Notes: generated by a model from the letters alone, not told the origin. DNA of 45,573 nt from Gammaproteobacteria bacterium (GCA_009937615.1 JAACFB010000032.1:1-45573), one strand, 5' to 3'. Shown: positions 19,718 to 28,831, counted from the first letter of the stretch. Program-made: numbers and translations.

Positions 19718-21480
19718 TAGTGTTCGACTCCGTGGTCGCGTCCCGCCGGCGCCACATCCGCAGGAACATTCTGCGGAATGAAGTCATCCGCATAGCCCGG
19801 CACGCTGTAGTCATAGGCCCAGCGATGCACTTCGGGCAGGTCGTGTCCCCAGTTGCCGTGTTTGGGCGGCGTATCGGGCGTCTGCCATTCGAGCGACGTC
19901 GCATCCCACGGATTCGGATCCGCCTTCGGGCCCCGCGTCAGGCTCCAGATGACGTTGGCGAAAAACAGGATCTGAGTCGCTGCGACGAACAGCGCCGACA
20001 TCGTGATGGCCGCATTCAGATCCTGGGCCGAGGCGGGCAGAAAGTCCGTATCGCCCATTGCGAAGTAGCGCCGCGGCACACCCTGGAATCCCAGGTAATG
20101 CATTGGCAGGTATATCGCGTAGGTGCCCAGGAACGTCATCCAGAAGTGCCACTTGCCGAGCGTCTCGTTGTACATCCTGCCCGTTATCTTCGGCCACCAG
20201 TGATAGATCGCGCCGAATACGACGAGGATCGGCGACACTCCCATGACCATGTGGAAATGGGCGACAACGAAATAGGTATCGGATAACGGCAGGTCGATCG
20301 TGACATTACCGAGGAACAGGCCGGTCAGACCACCGTGGATGAACGTAAAGATGAAGCCGATCGCGAACAGCATGGGCACCCGCAGGTGGATATTGCCTTC
20401 CCACAGCGTGAGCACCCAGTTGTAAACCTTGATCGCCGTGGGCACCGCGATAATCAGGGTCGTTGTCGCGAAAAAGAAGCCGAAGTACGGGTTCATGCCG
20501 CTGACATACATGTGGTGCGCCCAGACGATGAAGCTCAAGCCGCCGATCGCAATGATTGCCCAGACCATCATCCGATAGCCGAAGATATTTTTGCGTGCGT
20601 GCGTGCTAAGGAGATCCGAAACAATACCGAATGCGGGCAGCGCAACGATGTAAACCTCGGGATGGCCGAAGAACCAGAACAAGTGCTGGAACAGAATCGG
20701 GCTGCCGCCGGTGTAGCCAGGGTCCGCACCCATCGAGCTGATAGCCGGCATGAAGAAGCTTGTCAGGATCGTCTTGTCCAGCAGCATCATTATTGCGCTG
20801 ACGAGCAGTGCCGGGAACGCGAGCAGGCCGAGAATCGTCGCCATGAAAATGCCCCAGATCGACAGCGGCATCCGCATCAGCGTCATCCCGCGGCATCGCG
20901 CCTGCAGAACCGTCGTAACATAGTTCAGACCGCCCATCGTGAAGGCGACAATGAACACGCCGAGCGAAGCAAGCATGAGGATGATGCCCCAGTCAGTACC
21001 CGGGGTGCCTGGCATGATCGCCTGCGGCGGATACAGCGTCCAGCCTGCTCCCGTCGCACCACCCGGCACGAAGAAACTCGCCAGCAGTATGATGACCGAC
21101 AGCAGATAGACCCAGAAGCTGAGCATGTTCATATACGGGAACACCATGTCCCGCGATCCCACCATCAAGGGAATCAGGTAATTACCAAATCCGCCAAGGA
21201 ACAGGGCCGTAAGCAGGTAGATCACCATGATCATGCCGTGCATCGTCACGAACTGGTAATAATTCTCCGGCGTGATGAACGAAAATGTATCCGGGAAACC
21301 CAGCTGCAGGCGCATCATCGCTGACAACACGAGTGCGATTACGCCCACAAAGATAGCGGTGGCACCGTATTGAATTGCGATGACCTTGTGGTCCTGACTC
21401 CAGACGTACTTGGTTATGAATGTTTGCGGATCGTGATGCTCTTCTTCATGATCGCGATCGGCGATTGCAACATATGCCAT
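19717..21480 (-). CDS. ctaD: Cytochrome c oxidase subunit I (aa3/caa3 type, A-family)
   Basis: Catalytic, proton-pumping subunit with haem a and the haem a3-CuB site: 587 residues and about 12 helices. Ligands are visible: His81 (haem a), His273 and His322-His323 (CuB), His408 (haem a3) and His410 (haem a), with Tyr277 for the His-Tyr crosslink in GHPEVY. D-channel residues Asn100 and Asp111 and Glu275 are present, and K-channel Lys351 lies in AVPTAIKV, so this is an A-type pump. The ATG at 21480 has AAGGAAGG upstream. It lies 14 bases after subunit II. The C-terminal tail of about 60 residues after the last helix is Pro/Asp-rich and soluble. Confidence 0.96.
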   Translation of the reverse strand: MAYVAIADRDHEEEHHDPQTFITKYVWSQDHKVIAIQYGATAIFVGVIALVLSAMMRLQLGFPDTFSFITPENYYQFVTMHGMIMVIYLLTALFLGGFGNYLIPLMVGSRDMVFPYMNMLSFWVYLLSVIILLASFFVPGGATGAGWTLYPPQAIMPGTPGTDWGIILMLASLGVFIVAFTMGGLNYVTTVLQARCRGMTLMRMPLSIWGIFMATILGLLAFPALLVSAIMMLLDKTILTSFFMPAISSMGADPGYTGGSPILFQHLFWFFGHPEVYIVALPAFGIVSDLLSTHARKNIFGYRMMVWAIIAIGGLSFIVWAHHMYVSGMNPYFGFFFATTTLIIAVPTAIKVYNWVLTLWEGNIHLRVPMLFAIGFIFTFIHGGLTGLFLGNVTIDLPLSDTYFVVAHFHMVMGVSPILVVFGAIYHWWPKITGRMYNETLGKWHFWMTFLGTYAIYLPMHYLGFQGVPRRYFAMGDTDFLPASAQDLNAAITMSALFVAATQILFFANVIWSLTRGPKADPNPWDATSLEWQTPDTPPKHGNWGHDLPEVHRWAYDYSVPGYADDFIPQNVPADVAPAGRDHGVEH

Positions 21481-21494
21481 ACGCTTTTCCTTCC

Positions 21495-22847
21495 TTATAG
21501 CGTGTTGATGTAGGCGACGAGGTCTTTTATTGCCTGCTCATCGTGCAGAGTATTGGCCATAAACCTCATTTGGAAGCCGTAGTAATCTTTCAAGTGCGAA
21601 CCGCGTATTCCGTCTTTGAAATTCTGCAGCTGACGTTCGATGTACCAGTCCGTCATGGACGCGGTACGCGGCGCATTCATCGCCTGGATGCCCTCGCCGT
21701 TCTTGCCGTGACAGTACGCACATACTGCATAAAGCCTTTCGCCGTTCGCGACATCGCCTTCTATCGTCGACGCGGGCTTCGTATCCGGGAACGTCTGGAT
21801 GTGCGCAACGACGTTGTCGATCGCGCCTTCGTTGGCCAATGTCATGGACATCGGCACCATCTGCCGCCCATAGACATCATCCTCATGCGTGCCGCGCGAG
21901 CCGTTCTGGTAATTCAGCAGCTGTCGCTTCAGGTACCAGGCGTCCTGGCCGGCAATCTTGGGCGCATTGAGCGCGGCGACACCCTCGCCCTGCTGGCCGT
22001 GGCATGACGCACAGACAGCATACTGGGCTGCACCGGCGACTGCATCACCGGCCGGCGTCGCGTTAAGCTCCGCGTAGGTCGGCCACTCGTCGAGCCAGGC
22101 CGTATAGTCATCCAGTTCATCCACGACGACCGCGCCCCGCATCGTGTAATGCGCCATGCCGCAATGTTCTTCACAAAGAACTTCAAAGCGGCCTGTCTTG
22201 GTTGGCGTCAACCAAAGGAACGTCTGCATGCCCGGCACGAGATCCATCTTGACCCTGAATTGCGCGACCGTGAAGTTGTGCAGAACGTCTTTTGAGCGCA
22301 GCAGGAACTTGACTGGTTTATCGACGGGGATGTGCGCTTCGGCGCCGTAGACAAGGACGTCGTCCTGGCCGTTTGGATCGTCAGGATCCATACCGAAGGG
22401 GTTGTCGCCGCTGATCCGCTCTGCATCGACCTCACCGAACTTGCCATCGTCGCCCGGGTAACGGAACGTCCAGTGCCACTGCTGCCCGATCGCTTCGACG
22501 ACATGCGCTTCCTCGGGCACCTCGACGAATTTCGCCCACACGAACAGGCCCGGCGTCAGCATCGCGGCCACGCCAACGGCCGTCAGCGCTGTCAGCCACG
22601 TTTCGAGCTTCTTGTTCTCGGGCTCATAGGTCGACCGGGCGCCCTTCTTGTGCCGGAACTTGATCACCGAGTACGCCATGAACAAGTTGACCGCGACGAA
22701 GACGAAACCGGTGACGTACAGCGTGATGTCAACCGTAAAGTCGACCATGCCCCAGTTGGAGGCCAGATCTGTAAATGTCCATGGGCTCAATAAATGGAAA
22801 ACAATGGAGCCGACAACGAGTAGGACCAAGACAACAGCTAAAGGCAT
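21495..22847 (-). CDS. ctaC: Cytochrome c oxidase subunit II with two fused haem c domains (caa3 type)
   Basis: Accepts electrons at CuA and passes them to subunit I. The 450-residue protein has two N-terminal helices (about 2-20 and 42-62, with a third hydrophobic stretch near 86-106), then a cupredoxin domain with CuA ligands His190, Cys225, Glu227, Cys229, His233 and Met236. Two class I cytochrome c domains follow, with CASCH (279-283) and CAYCH (376-380) and methionines near 330-335 and 427-430 as likely sixth ligands. The two domains are similar to each other (WYxxRQLxNxxxGxRG and GxQM/GRQM), suggesting internal duplication. The ATG has AAGG just upstream. It is the first gene of the operon. 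Most caa3 enzymes have one such domain. Confidence 0.94.
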   Translation of the reverse strand: MPLAVVLVLLVVGSIVFHLLSPWTFTDLASNWGMVDFTVDITLYVTGFVFVAVNLFMAYSVIKFRHKKGARSTYEPENKKLETWLTALTAVGVAAMLTPGLFVWAKFVEVPEEAHVVEAIGQQWHWTFRYPGDDGKFGEVDAERISGDNPFGMDPDDPNGQDDVLVYGAEAHIPVDKPVKFLLRSKDVLHNFTVAQFRVKMDLVPGMQTFLWLTPTKTGRFEVLCEEHCGMAHYTMRGAVVVDELDDYTAWLDEWPTYAELNATPAGDAVAGAAQYAVCASCHGQQGEGVAALNAPKIAGQDAWYLKRQLLNYQNGSRGTHEDDVYGRQMVPMSMTLANEGAIDNVVAHIQTFPDTKPASTIEGDVANGERLYAVCAYCHGKNGEGIQAMNAPRTASMTDWYIERQLQNFKDGIRGSHLKDYYGFQMRFMANTLHDEQAIKDLVAYINTL

Positions 22848-22864
22848 ACCTTATGTATCCTTTT

Positions 22865-22909
22865 AAAAAAACAATTCGTATTTTTTTAGGCAGCGGCGGG
22901 GCCGCTGCC
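22865..22909 (-). promoter_or_regulatory. Leader structure upstream of the oxidase operon: GC hairpin plus A7/T7 element
   Basis: Reading the minus strand, a perfect 9-bp hairpin (GGCAGCGGC, 3-base loop, GCCGCTGCC; 22889-22909) is followed by seven As (22881-22887), nine bases, then seven Ts (22865-22871). The A and T tracts can pair into a second, AU-only stem. The element ends 17 bases before the subunit II start. It could terminate transcription from the sigma-factor genes or regulate the oxidase leader; a GC stem directly followed by A's is not a standard terminator. Confidence 0.4.
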
Positions 22910-22990
22910 GGACGTCTGATACTGATACCGGGGGCTGAGGATAGAGGAATCATATGCGAATTTCCACAGATTCCCTCAGTTCGGAGCGGA

Positions 22991-23392
22991 TCAGAAAATA
23001 GCGTCGAGCTCCTGCCGGAGGGCTTCTTCGGCTTTCCTGATATCAGACTGCAGGTCCTCGAATTCCTGCTCCAGGGGGCTCGTCAATAATGCGGTCTCGG
23101 CCCGCCACGGAATCGACGGCATCGCAAACGGTTCGTAGGCAGGTTCGGTAATGGCCGGAACCGGAGCGGGCGCCTGCAGATTGACAACCGCGAGCACCAC
23201 CATAGCAGCCGCGACGCCGGTCAGGCTACTCCCCCACCACCATGAAAACGGCCGTAAAGCCTTGGCTGGCGCCGTCTCCGGTTCCGGCCTGATGCCGGTC
23301 AACGAGGCGCGAAGCCGCTCATCCATTTCGGGTGAAATAAAAACGTCGATTTGCTCGGCGTCGTCTCGGAGTCTTTTCGCTAGCTTATCCAT
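22991..23392 (-). CDS. Small single-pass membrane protein, candidate anti-sigma factor
   Basis: About 133 residues: an N-terminal charged cytoplasmic part (MDKLAKRLRDDAEQIDVF), a hydrophobic helix near residues 50-72 (GVAAAMVVLAVVNL) and an acidic C-terminal helix likely to form a coiled coil (LEQEFEDLQSDIRKAEEAL). The ATG at 23392 overlaps the last codons of the ECF sigma gene by eight bases; a GTG three codons earlier is an alternative. I do not recognise a named family. Topology and overlap with a sigma gene fit an anti-sigma or sigma-sequestering protein, which is inference only. No zinc-binding HxxxCxxC motif is present. Confidence 0.65.
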   Translation of the reverse strand: MDKLAKRLRDDAEQIDVFISPEMDERLRASLTGIRPEPETAPAKALRPFSWWWGSSLTGVAAAMVVLAVVNLQAPAPVPAITEPAYEPFAMPSIPWRAETALLTSPLEQEFEDLQSDIRKAEEALRQELDAIF

Positions 23393-23948
23393 GGGCTTCA
23401 CTATTCTCAGATTTCATCGGGCTCCCGCCCGTCTCATTACTTAGTTTGGCCTCGAGCAGGCGGCGCGCCCTGAGCAGGTTGACCTTCGTCCAGGACACCG
23501 AGCGCTCGAGCACCGCAGAGATGTCTTTTACCGACATATCTTCTACATAACGCAGCCACATCGCCGCGTAGGCCTCGTCGCTGAGCAAACTGCGCGCGCT
23601 CAGCCAGAGGTTTTCTCGATCAGCCGCGGCGACGCAGTGCTCCAACGGGCCTCTCTCTTCGCTGCCGAGGTCGCCGAGTTCTACCGTGTCGTCGCGCCTG
23701 ATATTCGCGGCATTGTTGACGGCGATTCGGTACAGCCAGGTACTGAATCGCCATCGCGAGTCGTAGCTGTGAAGGTAGCGGTAGGCATTGATCAGCGTGT
23801 CCTGCAGGGCATCCTCCGCGTCCGCATACGTCGACGTTCGCGTGACGAGGAAGCGGAGCAAGCCGGGACGGTAACCGTTCACGAGGCTCGTAAAAGCCTC
23901 GACCGAGCCTTTTTTCGCCGCCTCGATCTGGGCGAGTTCACTGATCAC
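23385..23948 (-). CDS. ECF-family RNA polymerase sigma factor
   Basis: A 187-residue sigma-70 family protein with only regions 2 and 4. Region 2 spans about residues 25-90 (GLLRFLVTRTSTYADAEDAL, WRFSTWLYRIAVNNAANIRR). Region 4 is near 118-170 (RYVEDMSVKDISAVLERS, then the recognition helix and LLRARRLLE). The start is GTG at 23948, 25 bases after a secreted-protein gene; no ATG occurs early in the frame. It is expected to direct polymerase to a small regulon in response to an envelope or metabolic signal. The overlapping downstream membrane protein is a plausible partner. The target promoters cannot be predicted here. Confidence 0.9.
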   Translation of the reverse strand: MISELAQIEAAKKGSVEAFTSLVNGYRPGLLRFLVTRTSTYADAEDALQDTLINAYRYLHSYDSRWRFSTWLYRIAVNNAANIRRDDTVELGDLGSEERGPLEHCVAAADRENLWLSARSLLSDEAYAAMWLRYVEDMSVKDISAVLERSVSWTKVNLLRARRLLEAKLSNETGGSPMKSENSEAHG

Positions 23949-23973
23949 GCCCTACTCGCTGTACCCGATCTGA

Positions 23974-24912
23974 TTAATCGAGCGCCGCAACGACCGCTTC
24001 CGGATCCAGCGTCACCTTGATCGTCAGCGTCGTGCCGTCGACATCGACACTTGTATTCTGGAGAAACTGGGATATCTCGGGATCGAGATCGTCATTGAAT
24101 ATCTGAAGGCTGATCAAGCCACGTGCAATGCTGGCCAGCGAGTCGGCCATCGACTTTTCCGCCGCGAGCAGCTGGGCCTCGATAGCAAGCTTGCCACTAT
24201 CGTCTGCGATCAGCAGCGCGACCTGCTTCGTATTGCGGATGATATTCGAGTCCCAGCCGATGTCATCTTCGAAATCGCTGGTGCTCAGCCCCGCCTGCAC
24301 CAGGCTTCGGTCCGCGCTCAATACCAGCATCGCGCCAGCTCCGTCGCGATCGGCGGCGACCTCTCCCTTATTGTCGAGCAAAGCCTTCATGTCAGCCTCG
24401 CTCGTCGTCACGAGAATCTTGTTCTTTATCGCGAAACTGAAATATGCGCCGTCTTTGAACGAGTCGAGGTCATAGTTATCGGCTCGATTGCCGGCTTCAT
24501 CAGCATCGGAATGCTCGCCGTTTTCCTTGACGAAATAGTAGCTGTTTCGGCCTGCCTCCAATTTGTCCATGCTGCCGCTCGCCGCGGCGAGTGCCAGCAC
24601 CTTGTCCTGCGTCGCCTGGCTGATATCGCCGTCGATCACGACGATCAGGTCTTTATCCTTGCTGCCGGACGCCGTAATCTGATTGGCTTCCTTGCCGAAA
24701 TCGATTCCGATCTCCTCGCGAACTTCCTCAAATACCTCTCCATCCAGCCAGTCGAAAAGATGTCGACCCGCCTCAGTCGTCCGCATTTCATTGAAATCCG
24801 TGTGGAAATACCAATTTGAGGTCGGCCGGAGACCGGCCGGGTTGAATTCGGCCAAAAGTACCGACGGCAGGCCGACCAGCAGCATTACAAGCAGGAATCG
24901 TTCAATACGCAT
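23974..24912 (-). CDS. Secreted protein of unknown function
   Basis: A 312-residue protein with a clear signal peptide (MRIERFLLVMLLVGLPSVLLA, cleavage after LLA). The mature part is acidic, with few cysteines and no lipobox. It has alternating strand/helix stretches such as DLIVVIDGD, YYFVKENG and MLVLSADRSLVQAG, resembling the repeated halves of a substrate-binding-like fold, but I recognise no named family. The ATG has GAGG seven bases upstream. It lies 25 bases before the ECF sigma gene and probably shares its transcript, so it may be a periplasmic sensor or the main regulated product. That role is inference. Confidence 0.75.
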   Translation of the reverse strand: MRIERFLLVMLLVGLPSVLLAEFNPAGLRPTSNWYFHTDFNEMRTTEAGRHLFDWLDGEVFEEVREEIGIDFGKEANQITASGSKDKDLIVVIDGDISQATQDKVLALAAASGSMDKLEAGRNSYYFVKENGEHSDADEAGNRADNYDLDSFKDGAYFSFAIKNKILVTTSEADMKALLDNKGEVAADRDGAGAMLVLSADRSLVQAGLSTSDFEDDIGWDSNIIRNTKQVALLIADDSGKLAIEAQLLAAEKSMADSLASIARGLISLQIFNDDLDPEISQFLQNTSVDVDGTTLTIKVTLDPEAVVAALD

Positions 24913-24969
24913 AAGTTTGTCCTCGAAAACCGTGTCCTGTCTGCTTATAGCCGCCGATTCAGGAAAAGG

Positions 24970-26397
24970 TTACACGTCTGCCGGTTTTCGCGTGAACGCG
25001 CTGACCAGAAGTGTCAGAACAATGCCCACGATAAACCCGGGAACGGCCTCGTAGAGGTCGTAGGTCTGTTCCTTGATCGCAAGCACCCAGATGACGCTGG
25101 TCAGGAAGCCGCCAAGCATTCCTGCAGCGACGCCTGCACCGGTTGTGCCCTTGTAGTAGAGCAGGCACAGCACGACCGGGCCGAATGCGGCGCCGAGTCC
25201 CGACCAGGCAAACAACACGAACCAGAAGATCAGGGCCTCGATCTGGAACGCGAGCGCAATGCCAAGGATGCCGATCACCAGCGTCGCGACCTTGCCGTAG
25301 ACCGCGAGGCGCTGATCGCTTTTTTGACTGCCCATCATTTTCTGCATCGTGTCGCGCACGACGGCCGACGAGGCCAGCAGCAGCAGCGAATCAACGGTCG
25401 ACATGATGGCGGACAAAACGATGACCAGCAGCAAGCCCGTGATCAGCGGTGGAAACAGTTCGCTCGACAAGACCGGGAAGATCGTCTCCGGGTCGTCGAG
25501 ACCCGGAAACAGTGCCCGCCCGGCGATGCCGGCGGTCACGGCACCAACGCCGAACATCAGCATAACGGTAACGGATACATACCGTGCCTTCCTGAGTTCG
25601 TTATCGTCCCGTGCCGACATGTAACGCACGAGCAGCTGCGGCACGCCAAGGAACGGCAAACCGATACCGAGAAAGCTGATGACGGCTACCCAGCCTGCAA
25701 TGCCGCCGCCTGAGACCGAGAACATGTTCAGGAAATCCGGGTCTTCAGTGACGAGAGTGCTCGATATTGCGTCCCACCCGCCTGCCGATTGAACCGCGAC
25801 CACCGGCACGAATATAAGGCCGGCCAGCATCAGCACGCCCTGGAGAACGTCGGTATAGGACACGGCCTTGTAGCCGCCGACAAACGTGTAGCCGATGATG
25901 ATCGCCGCACCGACAAAAATACCGGTTGCGTAGCTCATGTCGGTAAAGCTGCTGATCGCCTTGCCGGTCGCAATCATTTGCGCCGAAACATAGGCCGTCA
26001 CCATGGTCAGAATGATGACTACGGCGATCCCGCGAATCAGGTGCCAGCTGTCCGCGAAGCGCGAGGTCAGGACGTCGGGCACGGTAATCGAATCACCGGC
26101 GTCACTCATGCGCTTCAGGCGCCGGGAGACCAATAGCCACGACAGCGCAACGCCCGTGACCTCGCCAATGACAACCCAGTACGCCTGGGCGCCGACGGCA
26201 TAGCCCATGCCGGTGAGGCCCAGCAGCAGCCAGCCGCTCTCCCCTGTTGCGTTGGTGCTGAAGGCGACGACCCAGTAAGGCAGCTTCCGGCCCGCAAGGT
26301 AAAACCCGGCCAGCGTGTGTGTCTCGCGCCGGCTCCAGATTGCGAATGCGGCCAGCAGGCCAAGGTAGACGATAGCGACTGCAACGGTTGGGGTCAT
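24970..26397 (-). CDS. Sodium:solute symporter (SSS family, PutP-like)
   Basis: Inner-membrane Na+-coupled symporter of 475 residues with about 13 helices. Motifs include LAGRKLPYWVVAFSTNATGESG (helix 2, with the Na+-site Ser/Thr), YTFVGGYKAVSYTDVLQG and STVDSLLLLASS (helix 9). These are the signatures of the proline/pantothenate group, with overall resemblance to PutP. It starts with ATG at 26397, four bases after the stop of the large zinc-protease gene, and ends 57 bases before the secreted-protein gene. Coupling to a predicted secreted peptidase suggests uptake of an amino acid such as proline freed by the protease; the substrate is not proven. Confidence 0.9.
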   Translation of the reverse strand: MTPTVAVAIVYLGLLAAFAIWSRRETHTLAGFYLAGRKLPYWVVAFSTNATGESGWLLLGLTGMGYAVGAQAYWVVIGEVTGVALSWLLVSRRLKRMSDAGDSITVPDVLTSRFADSWHLIRGIAVVIILTMVTAYVSAQMIATGKAISSFTDMSYATGIFVGAAIIIGYTFVGGYKAVSYTDVLQGVLMLAGLIFVPVVAVQSAGGWDAISSTLVTEDPDFLNMFSVSGGGIAGWVAVISFLGIGLPFLGVPQLLVRYMSARDDNELRKARYVSVTVMLMFGVGAVTAGIAGRALFPGLDDPETIFPVLSSELFPPLITGLLLVIVLSAIMSTVDSLLLLASSAVVRDTMQKMMGSQKSDQRLAVYGKVATLVIGILGIALAFQIEALIFWFVLFAWSGLGAAFGPVVLCLLYYKGTTGAGVAAGMLGGFLTSVIWVLAIKEQTYDLYEAVPGFIVGIVLTLLVSAFTRKPADV

Positions 26398-26401
26398 CGA
26401 A

Positions 26402-28831
26402 TTACTCCGTCAGCGCGCCGATTGGCGAGCCGGGTGGTGTCGTGACCGGGGTGAGGGTTTCGAAAACTGCCGGATCCCGGCGCCAGCGGTCGATTTGCTG
26501 TCTGGCAAACGCGTAATGTGCGCCCTGCAGCCGATCTGCCGGCGACTGCGCGTCAAGCCAGTCATCGACCCGGTTTACCGCGTCCAGGGCAATCGCGCGA
26601 ACCCCGGTCGCAGCCTGCGGGTCGCTGCCAAGCTGCATGAGACGCTGCAGAACGAGCTGGCTCGTCTGTCGCTGAACGCTCGCGTCGGCTCCCTCGGCAG
26701 CGGCTGCAAACCAGCTCGCATCGAGCAGGCCGTCGGTCACGGCCTCGAAACCCGGTGTACCCGACCTCGTCATGCGCGCTGCCCGTGACGGATCGAGCAG
26801 TACATCGAGGGTTAATTTCACGGCACTTGCGGCCGGGGCAAGGGGATCGAAGACGATGCCCGTGGAACCCGCGAACGATTCACGGGTTTTCGGATACCCG
26901 GGCGGCCGAGGCGGGAGCAGCGCCGCCAGGCCATCGGGCAGGCGCAATAGCGCAGGCTCGAGCGTTGCCAGCAGGGCCTGCAGCGCCTGCCACTGTCGAT
27001 CGGCACTGACCGGCGTCACGGCGTCCTGGCCGTCGCCGCGCAGGGTGTAAGTGAAGTAGCTGCCGCCGATCAGCTTGCCAACCGCCTCGATCTGAAAACG
27101 ATGCAACAGGTAAACGGGCACGAGCGCTTCTTCGAGGGTCGCGAGCGGCCGGCCGGTCCGGATATTGTTTGCCGAGAATCTCTCAAGGGCGTGATCGCGC
27201 ACTTTGAGCAGGTGCTCGAGCTCTGCGATCGCGTCACTTCCGTTATCCCAGACGTTACCGTCCGGATGCGCGGTCGATACAGAGCGGGAATCGCTGTCGC
27301 CGATGTACTTGTAGCCCAGCTGGATCGTCTCCTCGATGATCTGCTGCCGCGCGACCCGGGCATCGACGCCGTCGGCAAAGTCCTGGTAGGCATACAGCAC
27401 CATCCGCTTGTCCCAGCTGCCGATGCCCTCGGCATAGGCCGCAGAGAAATCGAGCGCTCCGCCGTCATCGAACCGCACGAGCGGGAACGGGTAGTCCATA
27501 ACCGACGCGCGGGCCTGCGTGCTGGCCGCGAAATTGTGCTGGAAGCCGAGCGTGTGGCCGACCTCATGCGCCGACAGCTGCCGAATCCGGGCCAATGATA
27601 CGTCGAGCATGGTGTCCGGGACGGAGCTATCGGCGTAGGGTGCGAGCAGGCCCTCAATAATCAGGTAGTCCTGGCGGACACGCAGCGAACCCAGCGTGAC
27701 CTGGCCTTTGATGATCTCGCCCGTGCGCGGATCGACGACTGACCGGCCATAGGACCAGCCGCGGGCTGAGCGGTGGACCCACTGGATCACGTTATAACGA
27801 ACGTCCATCGGGTCTGCATCGTCTGGCAGCAGCCGCACCTGGAAGGCATCCTTGTAGCCTGCGGCTTCGAACGCCTGGTTCCACCAGCGGGCGCCCTCGA
27901 TCAGGGCGGTCCGAACCGGCTCGGGCGCCCCGGGGTCGACATGGTAGATTATCGGCTCGACGGGTTCGCTGACCTCGGCGTCCGGGTTCTGTTTTTCCAG
28001 GCGGTGCCGGCGGCTGAAATTGACCTGCAGCGGCTCGCCGACCGGCGCCGCAAAATCGGCGAAGCCGCTCTCGTATTTTTCGAGCCCATTGAGGCCGGAG
28101 CGGGGATCGTACGCGATGGGCTCATAGTTGGCGTCGGGTAAGCGGACGAACGAATGGTGCAGATGCACGGTCACGGCCGTCGCATCGGGCACGACGGTAG
28201 GCAGATGCGGCCCTTTGGGCTCGCCCGCGAACGTCACGATGGCTTCGACTTCCGTGTTATCGGGGAACCCTTTGGTTCGCGGCAGGTAAATCGCCGAGCG
28301 GGCTTTGTCGACTTTGTACTGGCCTTCCTTGAGCCTGGCGAGGCGGGCCGCAAGCCCGTCAGCATCGCGCAGGAAGAAATCGGTGGCATCAACGAGTACC
28401 CCGTCGTCTGACACGCTAACCGCCTCGAAGCCCCAGATCACCGAGCGCGCAAACGACTGGTTAACCGCCCGGCGTTCGCCAGCCTCGTCGCTGCGTGCGC
28501 GGTAGGCAAGGTTGTCCTCGATCAGCAGGATCTTGCGGCCACTACGCTCGAAACGAACTACGCGGGTTGCCCCGAGCCGGCCGCGATCAAGGCCGAGATC
28601 GTTGGAGCCGACGCCGCGCGCCAGTGAAGACTGGTAGAGAAACGGCTCGTCGAGCTTTTCGACCTGCAGCAGCAGGCGGCCATCGTCAGCGTCCCAGTAG
28701 GCATCTATAAAACCGGCAATTGGCTCATAGGCAGCGGGCACGGAATCTTCCGTCGCTCCATTGCTACCGCTCTCGCCGCCGCAAGCGGCCAGCACCAGCA
28801 AACCAACCAGTGCCATCAATCGATACTGCAT
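26402..28831 (-). CDS. Zinc-dependent metalloprotease lipoprotein (DUF5117/DUF4953 type)
   Basis: An 809-residue predicted lipoprotein: MQYRLMALVGLLVLAAC with lipobox Cys17. The central region carries HEVGHTLGFQH (His422, Glu423, His426, His432), the extended HExxHxxGxxH zinc site of metzincins, followed by SVMDYP, a Met-turn-like segment. The N-terminal 300 residues match the DUF5117-like part (YQSSLARGVGSNDLGLDRG), and the C-terminal third is helical. The ATG has GGGGGA upstream. It is expected to act at the outer face of a membrane as a peptidase; substrates of this family are poorly known. It is followed after four bases by an SSS symporter. Confidence 0.88.
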   Translation of the reverse strand: MQYRLMALVGLLVLAACGGESGSNGATEDSVPAAYEPIAGFIDAYWDADDGRLLLQVEKLDEPFLYQSSLARGVGSNDLGLDRGRLGATRVVRFERSGRKILLIEDNLAYRARSDEAGERRAVNQSFARSVIWGFEAVSVSDDGVLVDATDFFLRDADGLAARLARLKEGQYKVDKARSAIYLPRTKGFPDNTEVEAIVTFAGEPKGPHLPTVVPDATAVTVHLHHSFVRLPDANYEPIAYDPRSGLNGLEKYESGFADFAAPVGEPLQVNFSRRHRLEKQNPDAEVSEPVEPIIYHVDPGAPEPVRTALIEGARWWNQAFEAAGYKDAFQVRLLPDDADPMDVRYNVIQWVHRSARGWSYGRSVVDPRTGEIIKGQVTLGSLRVRQDYLIIEGLLAPYADSSVPDTMLDVSLARIRQLSAHEVGHTLGFQHNFAASTQARASVMDYPFPLVRFDDGGALDFSAAYAEGIGSWDKRMVLYAYQDFADGVDARVARQQIIEETIQLGYKYIGDSDSRSVSTAHPDGNVWDNGSDAIAELEHLLKVRDHALERFSANNIRTGRPLATLEEALVPVYLLHRFQIEAVGKLIGGSYFTYTLRGDGQDAVTPVSADRQWQALQALLATLEPALLRLPDGLAALLPPRPPGYPKTRESFAGSTGIVFDPLAPAASAVKLTLDVLLDPSRAARMTRSGTPGFEAVTDGLLDASWFAAAAEGADASVQRQTSQLVLQRLMQLGSDPQAATGVRAIALDAVNRVDDWLDAQSPADRLQGAHYAFARQQIDRWRRDPAVFETLTPVTTPPGSPIGALTE

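Noticed and set aside
20335..21324. Plus-strand open frame of 329 codons opposite oxidase subunit I
   Set aside because: It is rich in Arg, Glu, Gln and His with no hydrophobic core, and the opposite strand encodes a clear subunit I with all haem and copper ligands.
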